Made by a program: the position numbers and the translations under genes. Below, one piece after another: positions 23,219 to 35,347 of a stretch of DNA of 64,000 bases. This stretch comes from Cephalotus follicularis. Taxonomy: Eukaryota > Streptophyta > Magnoliopsida > Oxalidales > Cephalotaceae. Numbering within the stretch: the first letter of the stretch is position 1; each line of letters begins with the position of its first letter. Where the stretch lies: the NCBI GenBank assembly GCA_001972305.1, contig BDDD01000711.1, positions 547,243 through 611,242 of the forward strand, given 5' to 3'. A model generated the notes under the pieces. The model was not told the origin of the DNA. It saw nothing but the letters and a program-made list of their open reading frames with translations, and made no database searches.

Positions 23219-23682
23219 ACGGATATGTATGGTCTCTTAGGCTTTTGGTCAAACACTTTTAATCCATTATGATAGAAATGTAAAATACTAACATTCAAGT
23301 TAATCACTATTTTAATCAACTTTACAAATATCCTATAACGGAATACTAACAAAAAATTAAAATGTTAGGAGGTAAATTCTTAACAGTACTAAACATTATG
23401 AATATTTATGAAATTAACAATAAAAAGTTAAAAAAAGTCATGTCTATCATAAAAAAATCCATGTCATCAAGCTAATAGGACACCACAACATCAATTTTAA
23501 CAGATTACTAATATAAAATTTGATTGGTATAAATATCAAATATTAGATGATTAATAGTTTAAATTAAAACATTATAGGGTAAACTCTTAATTGAATTAAT
23601 GAAGTTTAAAAAAACAAAAAAAAATTGGTGTGGAGATTGAAGTGCGTTGATTTTTCCCTAAGATCAGTGAAGGCCCTTTATT
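23219..23682. other. AT-rich upstream region of VPS36
   Basis: No ORF, repeat pair or known motif apart from the promoter noted next. Probably host intergenic DNA. Confidence 0.5.
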
Positions 23683-23690
23683 TATATATA
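23683..23690 (+). promoter_or_regulatory. Candidate TATA box of VPS36
   Basis: TATATATA lies 112 bases before the start codon in otherwise plain sequence. It allows a 5' leader of about 80 bases. Confidence 0.5.
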
Positions 23691-23801
23691 GGGATAATAT
23701 GGTAAATTAAGAAAGAAACACACAGGGTCAGCCGCCTGCTTACCTTGAATATCAAAACCTGAATTCACCATCGTCAGCAGAAGGCAAAAGTAATAACGTT
23801 A

Positions 23802-26800
23802 ATGGGCAACAACAGATTGTTCGAAACCGCAACACTGACGAGCAGCGGGCGCCCGGTGTTCTTACCTAACGAGGTGGAATGCCAGCTCTTGTCGAACGTA
23901 GACCTCGAAGCTGAAGAAGAATCTTCTTCATTGTTTTCATTGCAATCCGGACTCCTCATCCTCACCACTCATCGCCTCTTATGGTTCTCTTCTTCTTCTT
24001 CTTCATCCGCCGCCCCACCCGTCTCTGCTTCAATCCCACTTGCCTCCATCACTCACATATTCTCTCCCAAGAAATCCATCAAATCCATCTTCACCTCCCA
24101 CCGGATCCGATTCCAAGTGACAGCCACCGATTCGAGGTCGGTGGTGATCAAGGTGGTGGTGAGGGGCAAAGTTGATTGGGATGGGTTTTTGGGAAATGTG
24201 TGGGATTGTTGGAGAGGGAGAGCGTGGGAGAGTTTCGATACCAGTGAAAGGCCTTGCGCTTCGGGTGGGCTCTATGGGACTGATGGGTCTGTGAGGATGG
24301 TGGGAGTTGCTGGGATTTTGAGAAAAGAGCAGGAGATGTGGGAGACTACTGACAAGTCCTTGCAGGATGCTTTTCAAGACTTGAATGCTCTTATGGTAAT
24401 TACAATTTCCTTTTTTTTTTCTCTTTTTTCTTTTAATTCAAAGGTTAATGCTGCTAGTAAACGGTGATTGCTCACTCTCCCTTATGGGAATATCAGTCTG
24501 TTAGATTGCTTTCTGTTTTCTTTGAGGTAGGACCTTTGTGTGCGTCTGTTTTTACAGAGTAAGGCTAAAGAAATGGTTATGCTAGCTGAGAAAATGAGGC
24601 AAAAATTATTATCTGGGTCTAGTACTCAAACTAGTTCAACAAATGAAGACGAAATTGGTTCCAAAGAAGAGATGCATGATTGGTTGTTGAGTGTTGGTAT
24701 TGTTTCTCCAGTTACTAAAGAATCTGTTGGTGCCCTCTATCATCAACAACTCTTACGCCAGGTTTTTTCTTCTCTTTCTTTGCTCATTTAGCATCAACTT
24801 TTCCTATACCTTGCCTGTCGATATGAGTAGATTGAATATATTGGTAATCTTACTTTTTATATATGGGTAATCTTACTTTTTAAGTGTGTGATATCATGAT
24901 TCAGATTTCAGAGTTTGAAAATTAGATATGTTCAGACCTATAACACTAGTAATTAGTTTTTTTAGTTCTTTAAATACCGAGAATGCAATTTTCCTTTCTT
25001 ATTTTCTGGCAATGTGAAGGTGTGCAAAAGATTTATATTAGTGTCGAATTCTTGTATTAAACTCAAAAAACATATGGCTAAACTAGTTGCAGCTTTCCAG
25101 TTCTTTTATTGGCATTAGTAACAAAACGTACCATCAAAGTAAGTTTAACAATTAGTATGATAATGAGTAAAATGTAACTATCCATATGCTTATAAGCTCT
25201 TTTTGATGGGTCATGTTTTTGCTAGTTATTGGATTAAGACATCAGCTTTAAACATGAGTGTGTATGGTTCTCCATGAATTTAAGTTGAGTCAATGCTATC
25301 CAATCTGCGGAGATTTTGGAAGGAGAGACTTAAAGGGTGGTAAAACTGGTAATTGCTGCAATGGACTCTTTATCTTTGATACATGCCTCTTATGGGAAGT
25401 TGGGAAACATCTGGTAGAAAAAGAGTTTTATTTTAGTTGTGGGTAGGATGTAATTTATTTTGGAAGTAGTTTGTTCTTGAAATTGATGGTTCATTGACAT
25501 GTTATTTATTAGAACCAAGTGATACGTGAAAGTATGAAACTGTTACACTGTAATTCTCTGAAATATATCACATTTCAATGCAACAAAAAAAGAGAAAAAA
25601 AATTGCTTTTAAGTCATTGAAAGTAGCAAATGGTAGTTTTCTGCCAATTTCGTATCTCATAGTCAAGCCCTGTAGAATAAATACTCCTTCTGTGGTGTCC
25701 TCGTAATGGGCCTTTATTACTATTGCACCTTTTCTTTTTAGTTTTTATTTGCCAATTCTGATTTAGATGTGTCATTTAAGAGTTTTTTTTAACTCTTAGT
25801 TGGCAGATTTTGTCAGAAATCCACTTGAGAGAGCTGGAGGAATGATAAATCTTATTGATATATATTGTCTCTTCAATCGAGCTCGAGGCACAGGTACTGT
25901 TTATATTGTCATCATTTCTGATTTCTTGTTCCAATTTGCAGCATACTCTCAATATATTGATTTTTAATTTCTTGTCATCTCTTATTAAATGTTAAAAGTC
26001 ATTTTTAATGTTTTTTATTTACACAGAATTGATCTCACCGGATGACTTAATGCAAGCATGTTCTCTATGGCAGAAGTTCGATGTGTATGTATGATACTAT
26101 CAACAGATTTTCTCGTAGGGACGCATTTATTTGAGATTATAAATTGAAATTTTTATTCTAACATAAAGAAAATCCGGGTCTTAAGACTTTGTTATGTCTA
26201 TTAAGATCATGAATATGGATTTTTCCAGGCATTTGATACATTGTACTTCTTTAACAGTCCAGTAATGCTTCGGAAGTTTGATAGTGGAGTAATGGTCATC
26301 CAGAATAAGTCCCACAGTGATGAGGAGGTGATCTTTTTTCTCTCCCCCTTGAGCTTCATCATACTATAAAATTTTATTTTAGTTATTTTGAAATTTAAAT
26401 TGGCATGGATGGTTCACAAATCTATTGCTCACGGTTGTAGCTTGTTTATCACTTTACTAGGTGTGTATCCCATATGGGTGTTAGAATATTTTTAAATTTT
26501 TGTTAATGATCAATGAGAGTTAATAATTAGACTGGCTGGCACACAGTGCTCAGTCACACATTACTCGTATTTTATAAGCTATAGAATTAGAAACAATGAA
26601 AACTGAAGTGGTTGATAGTTTGATCATAATTGTTTTTAGAGTGACGACTCACTAGTGGTTTAGCGTTGCAATTTTTTAGGTATTATAGCACATAGTCTGC
26701 AATCTTACTATTGGCTTTAATTTTCTAACAATGTAGATCATATATGTCAATTTTATAACTAATTAGATATTTATAGATATACCATTGAATAAACTACTCT

Positions 26801-28117
26801 GTTATTGTAGGAGAAAATTATATACGGTTAAAATTGTTATGTGTAGATGAAATAGTTAGAGATTAAATTTGAAAACTGACATGTATTATATACATATAGA
26901 TATTAAATCCAACGATTGGATTTATAAAATATAACTCATGAGCCCGGTAATTATGGTGACACGCAGGCGTACATTAGCTGCCCTCCTGGACCTTTAAGAA
27001 AAAGGTCTGAGCCTCTAAAAAAAAGATCTATATAAGCTGCTCCCTGGGCCTAACTTAACATAAATCATTTATTTAAAAAGAATAAGAGAAGCTGAAAAAT
27101 GAAACTAAAGCATATTGAACACACAAAAAAACGAAGCTGCGCAGCCACTGCGTTTTGCCCAATGCCTTGCTTTATACTATCCAATATTTTACTGAATTGA
27201 ATGTTTAGGCGCTAACACAAGCAACACAATTTTTTTTTTTTATCTCTCTTTGATCAGGAAATGAGGCAAGAAGATATTTTCTATCCTCTTATCTTATTTA
27301 TATAGTTATATTGCATTACAAAATTGTGCCTCTTATGTTACGTTGCAAATTTTTACATCAAGAATTTTTATATTTCAAAATTGTGCTTATATCAAGAAAT
27401 GAAGCAAGAAATTTTTGTATCCTCCCTATATTATATTGCAAAATTGTGCTCAGTACCAGTGGCAGATTTTATGTTTTATTTTTGCATATATCGTCCTTAT
27501 ATCCTCTTTTTTTTTGAATGAGTAATCTTGGTGGTTCTTATTTTTTTCAAATTACTTCATGATGCTATTTGTTTCTTTTAGAAATAATGTGCAAGTATTT
27601 TTCCGCCCTCCTTTACTGCAATTCATGGATCTGCCACTGGTGACAAGTACACACAACTTGTGGAGTAGTCACATTGGCCCTTGCTGTTGTGAAAATTGTC
27701 CATGCATCAATCGTTTAGATTTTAGTTTCCTTTACTTGGATAATAAGCATCTGCTGAAAATGTCTGCATGAGAAACTATTCTAAAGCAAATGACTGTCTT
27801 GTGCCGAGTATTGTAGATTTTTAACAGAATCAGAGCCGTTGTAAAAAAGTCTGAGGCCCTCCGAGCTGGAATAAGTGCAAGTGACGCTGCAATAACAATC
27901 GGGATTGCTCCAGCCATGGCAAAGGAGTATCTTCTAAGTGCTGAAAGTAAAGGTATACTTCCGTAAGGCTTTCTTTCAAAAGACTGCAGACAAAGTGGAT
28001 TTGACGTATTATTATCCGTTGTTGGCAGGTTTATTGTGCCGAGATATAAGCCCTGACGGCTTTCGCTTTTATATCAACCTGTTTCCCAATATCGATTCAC
28101 TTGATGTATACTTGTAA
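23802..28117 (+). CDS. VPS36: VPS36, ESCRT-II complex subunit
   Basis: Seven exons join in frame: 23802-24395, 24558-24761, 25800-25893, 26027-26084, 26258-26327, 27817-27952 and 28029-28117, giving 414 codons plus TAA. All introns have GT/AG ends. Residues about 15-150 form the GLUE domain, which binds phosphoinositide and ubiquitin in the family ([40 protein letters not shown]). Residues about 200-414 match the winged-helix EAP30 half ([50 protein letters not shown]). ESCRT-II acts at endosomes in sorting ubiquitinated membrane cargo into multivesicular bodies. No zinc finger is present, as in other plant members. Intron 5 (1489 bp) holds a small TIR element. The exon 6 acceptor at 27816 keeps frame; 27827 does not. 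It is the only intact gene seen here. Confidence 0.93.
27457..27639. mobile_element. MITE-like element in VPS36 intron 5
   Basis: CAGTGGCAGAT at 27457 is mirrored by ATCTGCCACTG ending at 27639, giving a 183-bp unit. CAGTGGCGGATC-type ends are common in plant DNA transposons. Short direct duplications with ATTGCAAAATTGTGC precede it (27305-27455). No clear target duplication is seen. Confidence 0.45.
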
Positions 28118-28771
28118 GTGAAAGTCTAATAGTAGTTCATGACTTTATTCCTCTTTATTTATTTAATTTTTTTCTTCTGTATATTTGTTCCCAACTAAAG
28201 CTCTTTCCAGCTAGGATATTGAGTCTGCTACTCTGCTTTGAATCTTTACAGGCCTTCATCTTCTAGTGATTATTATCTTCACTAGAAGATGCCTTGAATC
28301 TTTCATTGTCTATTCTAATATGCCTTGATTACTATGTTGGTGTTGGTTTGTCCGTGTTACTGAACCATGTCCATTATAAAGTATTTATTTTTGTACTTGT
28401 TAGTGTATTTGATTTTACACACCAAGGATTACATAGGTTTAGAAAGGAAAGATACATGAAAACATAAAAAATTATAAAATAAATGCATCAATCGATAATT
28501 TTTTACAAGCCAATTGTTAATGGTCACAGATATGAGAGGCCAATACACAATATCCAAGCAAAATAGCAGTGGTTTCTACATGGTATCAGATCCATTCCAG
28601 AAATTTTTGTGTTATCATGTCGGACATTCTTTATCTGGTTGTCCTGTACACTTCCACTTCTCCCTCACCATAATTCCCATACTGTTGCATGAGAAGATGA
28701 GTACTTTTAAGCATGCCAAACTGGGAAGACAAAAGCGGCCAGTTATAAGCTAACTGAGATATTTCAGGAGC
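28118..28771 (+). other. VPS36 3' flank, no gene
   Basis: AT-rich; probably includes the 3' UTR. An AATAAA-like hexamer occurs near 28480. No other supported feature. Confidence 0.4.
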
Positions 28772-29008
28772 TGAAAAAATTCATTCGATTCCCCAAATGA
28801 TCCCAAACTTGAGATCCTATACCACTGGTATCCAAGAGGTGTTAGGCTTTCCTCTGATGAAGACATAACAGTTACATTTTGAGATAAGAGAAATGCCCAG
28901 CATTTTAGTGTTACTGTCAATTGGTGGGTGGAATACCTTCCAGATAAAGGCGCTGTTGGGTTAAGATTTGTCAAGTACCAATGGGTGAGGATCCGATGCG
29001 GCTGTTAA
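28772..29008 (+). pseudogene. Unidentified degenerate coding segment
   Basis: About 75 codons read with a single internal stop (TGA at about 28879). Composition is protein-like, with LEILYHWYPRGVRLSSDED before the stop and VNWWVEYLPDKGAVGLRFVK after it. Trp, Tyr and Pro are rich and the GC content is higher than the flanks. I do not recognise the family. It may be an exon of a dead gene next to VPS36 or a captured fragment. Confidence 0.4.
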
Positions 29009-29799
29009 GTGCTGTAAGGAACTCATGAAACTGGTATTAAACTTGGCTATCTTAATTGAAATGGAAGGTTCAGGGATATCATCTTAGAGGGAACTGCGTC
29101 AAACCATTTAGCATGCCAAAATGATGAGAAATTCTTGTGTGCACTGGGATGCCAAGTGCTTTGCCTGTTCTAAACTTGAGAGAATATTTTAAATATGTGG
29201 TGTAATCTGCTTTCAATAGGTTCAACTAAATGCGGTAACATTTTAAAATAGAGGGGAAAATAGGGTTCCCGATATGTATATCTCACTTATTCAGCTCATA
29301 ATGACATACTTTGCACCTCGTACCAAGCAAGCTTTGCTTGCATTGCTGCCATCACCTCTCTTTAAATGTCTGGCCCCGAGTCCTTTAAAAGCTCAGCGAA
29401 TTTTATTCCATGTTACCCAATGGCACCTGTTTTCATCACCCGGCCTCCACAGGAAAGAAGCAAACGACTTTTCCACAATAAGTAAAACTGAGTGGTATTG
29501 GGGCCCGGCTAGGTTCTGCATTGATGCAGTGCACGCTGGGTTGAATCAGTGTAAAAAAAAAAAAAAAAAAGAAAAAAGTGCAAGGTCAATACGGTGCGAT
29601 TTTTCTAAATAATGCGAATCAGTGTGATTCTTTGTTAATCCGGTTTATAAATTGATTAATAAAAAATTAAATTAAACTAAATATGATTTAATAATTATCA
29701 GAAAAAAATGTGGTATTGATAAGTGAATAAATTAATTTTGTTCATTGATTTGTTGTTCATAGTTTATATTCGTGCGAGTCAAAAGTTTACATAGGTTTA
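29009..29799. other. Intergenic stretch with an A18 tract
   Basis: No gene is supported. GC-balanced sequence (29290-29550) ends in an A run (29553-29570), the look of a retroposed 3' end, but no target duplication or source is visible. AT-rich DNA follows. Confidence 0.35.
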
Positions 29800-31829
29800 T
29801 GTTGGAGATACGCCCTGTAAGCCAATTGCGTTTACCATAAAGTGTACATTCTTAACGACAGTCTTATTCAATCTCTAATACTTAACTAACAAACTGTTCA
29901 TATATATACATTAATGTATTAATGAATGTTCATAGAATAGAGATAGAAGACTAAGACTATTGATGAGATCATTGGGGTGAGACTTAGAATCTTGGTAAGT
30001 TCTATTCTTAAATATTTGCAGTTATAGGATTACTAATCATGGATGTTAGTAATCCGGATAGATTGTCACATGCTTATCATCCCGGTGCAGGGCAATGACT
30101 GGTCTCAAAGTCACAAATGTAGAGTACGCTGTGATAAGTATGTGGGTGCTCATTGAGAATGAGTTCACCGAATAGTGGCTTGCAAGAAGAGCACCTATAT
30201 GGAGTTTTACTCACTTGTCAAACATGAGTTCTTATGTTACAGCAGTGCAGGTGGTCCTTAGACCTAAGTGTCATCATGCTTTGATGACACTTAAATAGGA
30301 CTCCTACCCACTGGGTGTATACAGGTGTCTATTGGGTATGATCGCATATACATGGAGACATATGAGTAGGCAACGATGAATCTACCAATCCCGGTATAAG
30401 GGATTGTATGCTCTATGACATCGAACTTATAATAACTTGAAATCCTTGCAAGGCTCTAAACATGTTCGGAAGAGTTTCCGATATGTGAGTAAAGCTATTT
30501 ATATAAGTTGCGAGATACATAGAATTGAATTTTTAGGGTTTGACGAATTCCATGCCTTATATTTAATCGGAGCATAGAATGGTAGAAGGATTATACCTGC
30601 ATGGAAACTGTAATAAAATAGTTTAATGGATTTAATAAATATAATATGTGATATCATAACTATTAGTGTAAAATACAAAAAACCACTCGAGATTTAAACC
30701 CGCTAACACTTAACCCACTGTATTTTTAAATATTACATTTATCCTATTGAATTACAATTTATGCTACTAACAAATGGGTTAATCCTTAAACAGATTCAAA
30801 CCTGAGAGGCTTAATCGTTAAACAAACTCAAACCTAAGGGAGTTAAACTTTAAACGGACTCAAACCTGAGGAGGTTTTTGTAATACTTGAAAACAGAGGG
30901 GGTCAAGTGTTAACGAGTCCAAAACTNTGTATTTTACCCTAGATATTAAATCCATTGTATCCTAGATTAGTCGTTACATGTGATGTAAACCTTTATCCGT
31001 AAATATAAGATATTTACTTTTATCCGTAAGAACCCATAAACATAATGAACTCTTATATAGAGATTGATTCATCTTGTATAAGGGATAAATTGAAAGTGTT
31101 TCAATTTGCAAATTAGTTAGAAAGAGTTCTAACTCGATTTGATAAGTTCAATCAGTAATCGTAAATTTACGATTTTGCCCTACGCCCGGTATACCGCATG
31201 AACTATCAGAGTCACGCACTATAAGCTTTGTGACAACATCATTTTTATGAGAGTCTTAATTGAAGGTAATTCGTATAATTAAGTGAGTGCTTGATTAAAT
31301 ACGAAAATCCGGTAAGTTAGACTTACCGGAAATTGTCCCGATATTAAGTTACTAAGGGTTAGTATAAAATGTTTTTTGTTTTGACCAGTCACTACTCACT
31401 CCATCTTAAGCTCACATATCAGATTTTCTTAAGGGAAATGAGAGCTTCTTCCAAAAAATGGCCATTGATGGTCGAACAAAAATGGTGGAGAGGAGGAGGT
31501 CAAAGCTAGCCACTCTAGGATGGTGTTGGTGATCATGCTTGGTGTGGAATACTAGAAGGCCATGATCACTCCATGACAAGTGAAGGAGTCATCCTTACAG
31601 CCCATGTGAGTGATTCTAATCCTCCTTTTATGTCGCTCCAAGTGTCGGTTTAGGCTAGAGATCAAGGCAAGAATAGATTAGGGATCTTAGAATTGGTTTA
31701 GGGTCAATCTTTGTTGTTTGTTGCATGTTTGATGCCATGCTTTTATTGTTTTTGTTCCGCTGTAATTTTTGTTTTTTTTCATGCATGATTAAGTGTTAAT
31801 TTGATGTTTAGATTGACAATAAACCAACA
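29800..31829 (+). repeat. 5' LTR of the copia element
   Basis: TGTTGGAG to CCAACA, about 2030 bp, including a nested MITE (30663-30952) and one undetermined base at 30927. The stretch 30120-30450 (repeated GTGTCATCA/TGATGACAC and TATACAGGTGTCTATTGGG) is of a type common in plant copia LTRs. Confidence 0.75.
30663..30952. mobile_element. MITE inside the copia LTR
   Basis: GTAAAATACA near 30666 is mirrored by TGTATTTTAC near 30937-30948, which gives a unit of about 290 bp. It contains three diverged 33-bp repeats with the core ACTCAAACCTGAGG (30797, 30830, 30863). The flanks suggest a short TA-type duplication, but this is not certain. Confidence 0.5.
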
Positions 31830-31831
31830 AA

Positions 31832-31843
31832 TGGTATCAGAGT
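31832..31843 (+). other. Primer-binding site, tRNA-iMet type
   Basis: TGGTATCAGAGT directly after the LTR end, the usual copia primer site. Confidence 0.8.
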
Positions 31844-32765
31844 GACCTAATCTAGCTTGCCTTGCCACTTGTGATTGAAACTAGCATGAATTTGGCATTA
31901 ATTTGCATTCGGTTTTGGTAGTTTTAGTTGCTGATTTTCTAGCAATGTTTTTGCTGGGTTTGAGCTGCCAAATGATGCTTCAAATGTTGTTAAATAACTT
32001 GCTTAATTATCTTAGCAAGTTAGGTTTTGATTCATGATCATAATGTCATCAAAATCATGTCATTTGAAGGTGTGTTGCTCACTTTGTGCATGTAAATTCG
32101 TGGCTGGTTTTTGCCTAGAATTTTTCAGTAATGGCATGAGTTTCAAGTGACATTTAGGCCTTTAAAATCTAGTTTGAAATCTGGTTTCAATAGCTTGACA
32201 AGTTTTGGCTTTTGGTTCTAGTTTAATTTGATACCAAAAACTTGTCATTTGGACCATTAATGAGCAAGTTAGCATTTTGATGAGAGTTCATCATGTTCTT
32301 GCATTTTCTTCTCTTTGATCTTTGGTTTTATGTTAAAGGAGATGGAAAGGTGTTAATGAAAGTTAAGTGTTAACCTTAGATTAATCAAATGCTAATTGGA
32401 TTACCAAATGATTAAACTATCCTAAACCTAAGCTAAACCATGAGCATTTGTCTCCACTTGGCCGACCATGCATTTTCAAAATGGGAGATTGCTTTTCTCT
32501 CTTGCTTTGACATTAAATGTGTGTGTAAGAGTTTGTGTAAGAAGGCCATACCTATTGTAAGAAGAAGACATGAGCTTATAAGAGCTTGCTTGTAACCTTG
32601 GTTAAAGGCATAAATGCTAAAAGACAAAAGTGTAGACATTTGATGTCTAAAGTTGTCTTGCATTTCTCTCTCCCACTTTGGCCGAATTTTGCATGTCTTT
32701 TTGCATGGTTTTTATGTTGATTAAGAGTTAATCAAATGGTGGAGAATTCCCTTTGACTTGATAAG

Positions 32766-33260
32766 TAATTTGATCAAATGGTCAATAGTTGATCATTTGA
32801 CAAATGTTGACCTAGTTAAAACAACTTTAAATTAATGGTTGATATTATTTGTATATACATCTTATGGCTCATATTTAATCCCTATGTGATCAAGAGTTGA
32901 TCATGTAGGTGATATGAATAACAATCTGAGTCAATATTAATCAAGTGGTTGAAATTGGTCAAGTATTGATCAAGTGTAAATCAAAAGGCTAATATTAATC
33001 AAAGTTGATTTTAATTGTTTGACATTGATCAAGAGTTGATGAAATGTTAAAACAATGGACTAATATTTATTAAGAGTTAATAAAATATAAGTAAAATAGT
33101 TTAAAGCTTCATTCTAAATTAGGTTGCTCGCTTGATGGTCAAAGAGTTGACCAAAGACAGCCGAAACCCTAATTGAGGCCTTAATGGTTTTATTGTTTAA
33201 CGTTGATCAAGTGTTGATCAATGGATTAATATTCATCAATAGTTGATGGAATATTAGTCT
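32766..33260. repeat. Dispersed TTGATCAA palindromes in the copia leader
   Basis: At least eight TTGATCA / TGATCAA sites plus several GTTGATG or ATCAAG half-sites occur in about 500 bases. Spacers are unrelated. The array lies between the primer-binding site and the gag remnant, a place comparable to the TCGA arrays of other elements. Confidence 0.6.
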
Positions 33261-34302
33261 GGTAACCAAGAGTTGCCTGAGGGCTAGAAAGTGAATAGTG
33301 TCAAGAGTTGACCAAGTCCCGAAAAATGAATAGTGCCAAAGTTGACTCGAACCCAAATGTGAACAGTCTCAAGCGTTGATTCTGTCCCTCATTTCACATC
33401 GGTTCAACCCGTAACCAATCTAACATCTGCATGGTCGAATTTTGACCTAACTTCAAAAATCGAGCGGATATGCGAGGAATTTTTTGTTCGCAGATTTTTT
33501 TTTTAAAATTCATGCTAAATTAGTTTTATACATAACTAATTAAAATCACGAGTTTACTTTTAATATTCAATGATATTGAATTATTTATATGCATGATGGA
33601 GATTAAGGACTTAGACTTAATTTTATTGGTTTTATTATTTTCATTAGATGAATGGTGTTTTATTGCTTTAATGAGAGTGATTGTAATATTCTTTTAATCC
33701 GAGGCATGCATGCATTCCTTCTCTCTCTATTCTTCTTTGTAAATTTCTATCTCCCTCTATGTACATCCCCTCGATTGAAAAATCGAGGTTTCTTTCATAG
33801 TAGATTGAATATGTTGTACAAGAGTTGTCAACTAGAAGATTGTTGGAAAGCATCAAGTGCCTGCCAGAATATACAAGACCCATGCTTGTATGAGATACAA
33901 AGCTTTGTAATAAAACACCTAGGATAAGACCAAGAGATTTGCTTAGCTCGAGTAAATCGCATTAGTAAAGTCCATAATCATGCATGTAGTTTATATATTT
34001 GATATATTTACTAGGTTGCATGATATGAGTTTAATGCTTACTATATGATAATATGTTAGGATGCATAAGATGTGTTTGTTGTTTTCATTATTTTCGAATA
34101 ATGAAATACCAAGTATGCGATACAAAAATAGAGCCATATTATAGGTTGTATATTTGTCAACCTGACTAATAATGGGATGGCCTAATTATGTTAATCCCTC
34201 TATTATAATAAATATCAAGTAATGGTGAAATGAACACAAGATACTGTTTGATCACTGCCTTCCTCTATTGCTGTCGATATATGGTACATCGGTAGAGTAT
34301 GA

Positions 34303-34497
34303 ACTTGTTGAGCACACTCAAGGTTAGCGCTTTGGACGATGTCTATATCACTAGAACATGAGATGTGAATGGAGATGAGTCAGTAATATGACCTTGTTGA
34401 GCACACTCAAGGGTTATATCATTGTTCACCTCTGTGTCTAATGGTGGGTTCAACTTGACTAGAATACACATGGCATGTTGTGCACACTCAAGGTCAT
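34303..34497 (+). repeat. Three diverged 86-bp repeats
   Basis: The core TTGAGCACACTCAAGG occurs at about 34308 and 34394, with a TTGTGCACACTCAAGG variant at about 34479. Weak similarity extends through the intervening bases. Partial relatives appear near 35790 and 36645. Confidence 0.6.
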
Positions 34498-35305
34498 GTG
34501 TACCTAGAGGCAAAACAAAATGATCGGGAGTTGTGCTATTGCACAATTGGCAAGAGTTATGCCTAACCGCAAGGTTCATTATGATCGGTTTGGCCAAAGC
34601 CAAGGTCAGAATGAGCATGTTACGAGACGTTTATCTCCACTTGGAAACAAGGTCCATGAGATATGGATTTAGTTTCTCGTCTCCCATATTTTTAGGGTTA
34701 TGGGATTCAAATAAAATAGTGGGAGGTACCATCAAAGATTAAAGACCAAATCTTTGTGGTTTTAATAGAAATTGAATGTTTACTGTTTTAATTTTAATAT
34801 TTTATATATGTGTATCGCATTGCCAAACCATAACCCACTTTGAAGCATGTGATGCGAATGTGTTATTTAACGGGTCTTATTTTTAAGATATTTTAAAGAA
34901 ATTTGAGAGTTATTCTCAACTTTGCTTGAAGCCTAAATAGTTGAGGTAAAACTCCCTGTAAGAGTTGTAGCGGAAGTCACTCAATATTCTCACATCAATT
35001 TCGTAAATCGAAATATGACTGCAAGCTCGATTGGATCGAGGTATTGTAAGTTGCAAAAGAATGCATGAGAATACAACTAGTTATCATGAGTTTCAGCTTG
35101 TCCGACAAAAGTTGTAAACAGACAAAGCATATTTACTAGTACTGAGGTCTCAAATAATACGATTCATAATTTCCGCACGTTATAGTCCTCTAAATCTCGA
35201 AAGGGAAAGGCACCTTTGAATAGAGCTTGCCTGACAGGAGGACTTCTAAGGGAAATAATGAAATCACTTAAGTTATTAAACACATTCTTGATTATGAAGG
35301 GTTAG

Positions 35306-35347
35306 TGCTTTCACTGCGGTGAAGATAGGCACTGAAAACATAATTGT
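35306..35347 (+). pseudogene. Copia gag zinc-knuckle remnant
   Basis: The reading gives C-X2-C-X4-H-X4-C (CFHCGEDRH, stop, KHNC). The TGA stands where copia nucleocapsids usually have Trp. The surrounding frame is not readable for long, so only this domain is certain. Confidence 0.65.

Noticed and set aside
27828..27952. VPS36 exon 6 starting after the CAG at 27827, which would need a missing microexon
   Set aside because: The acceptor TTGTAG at 27811-27816 gives an exon in phase with exon 5 and restores the expected residues (EE, IFNRIR), so no microexon is needed.
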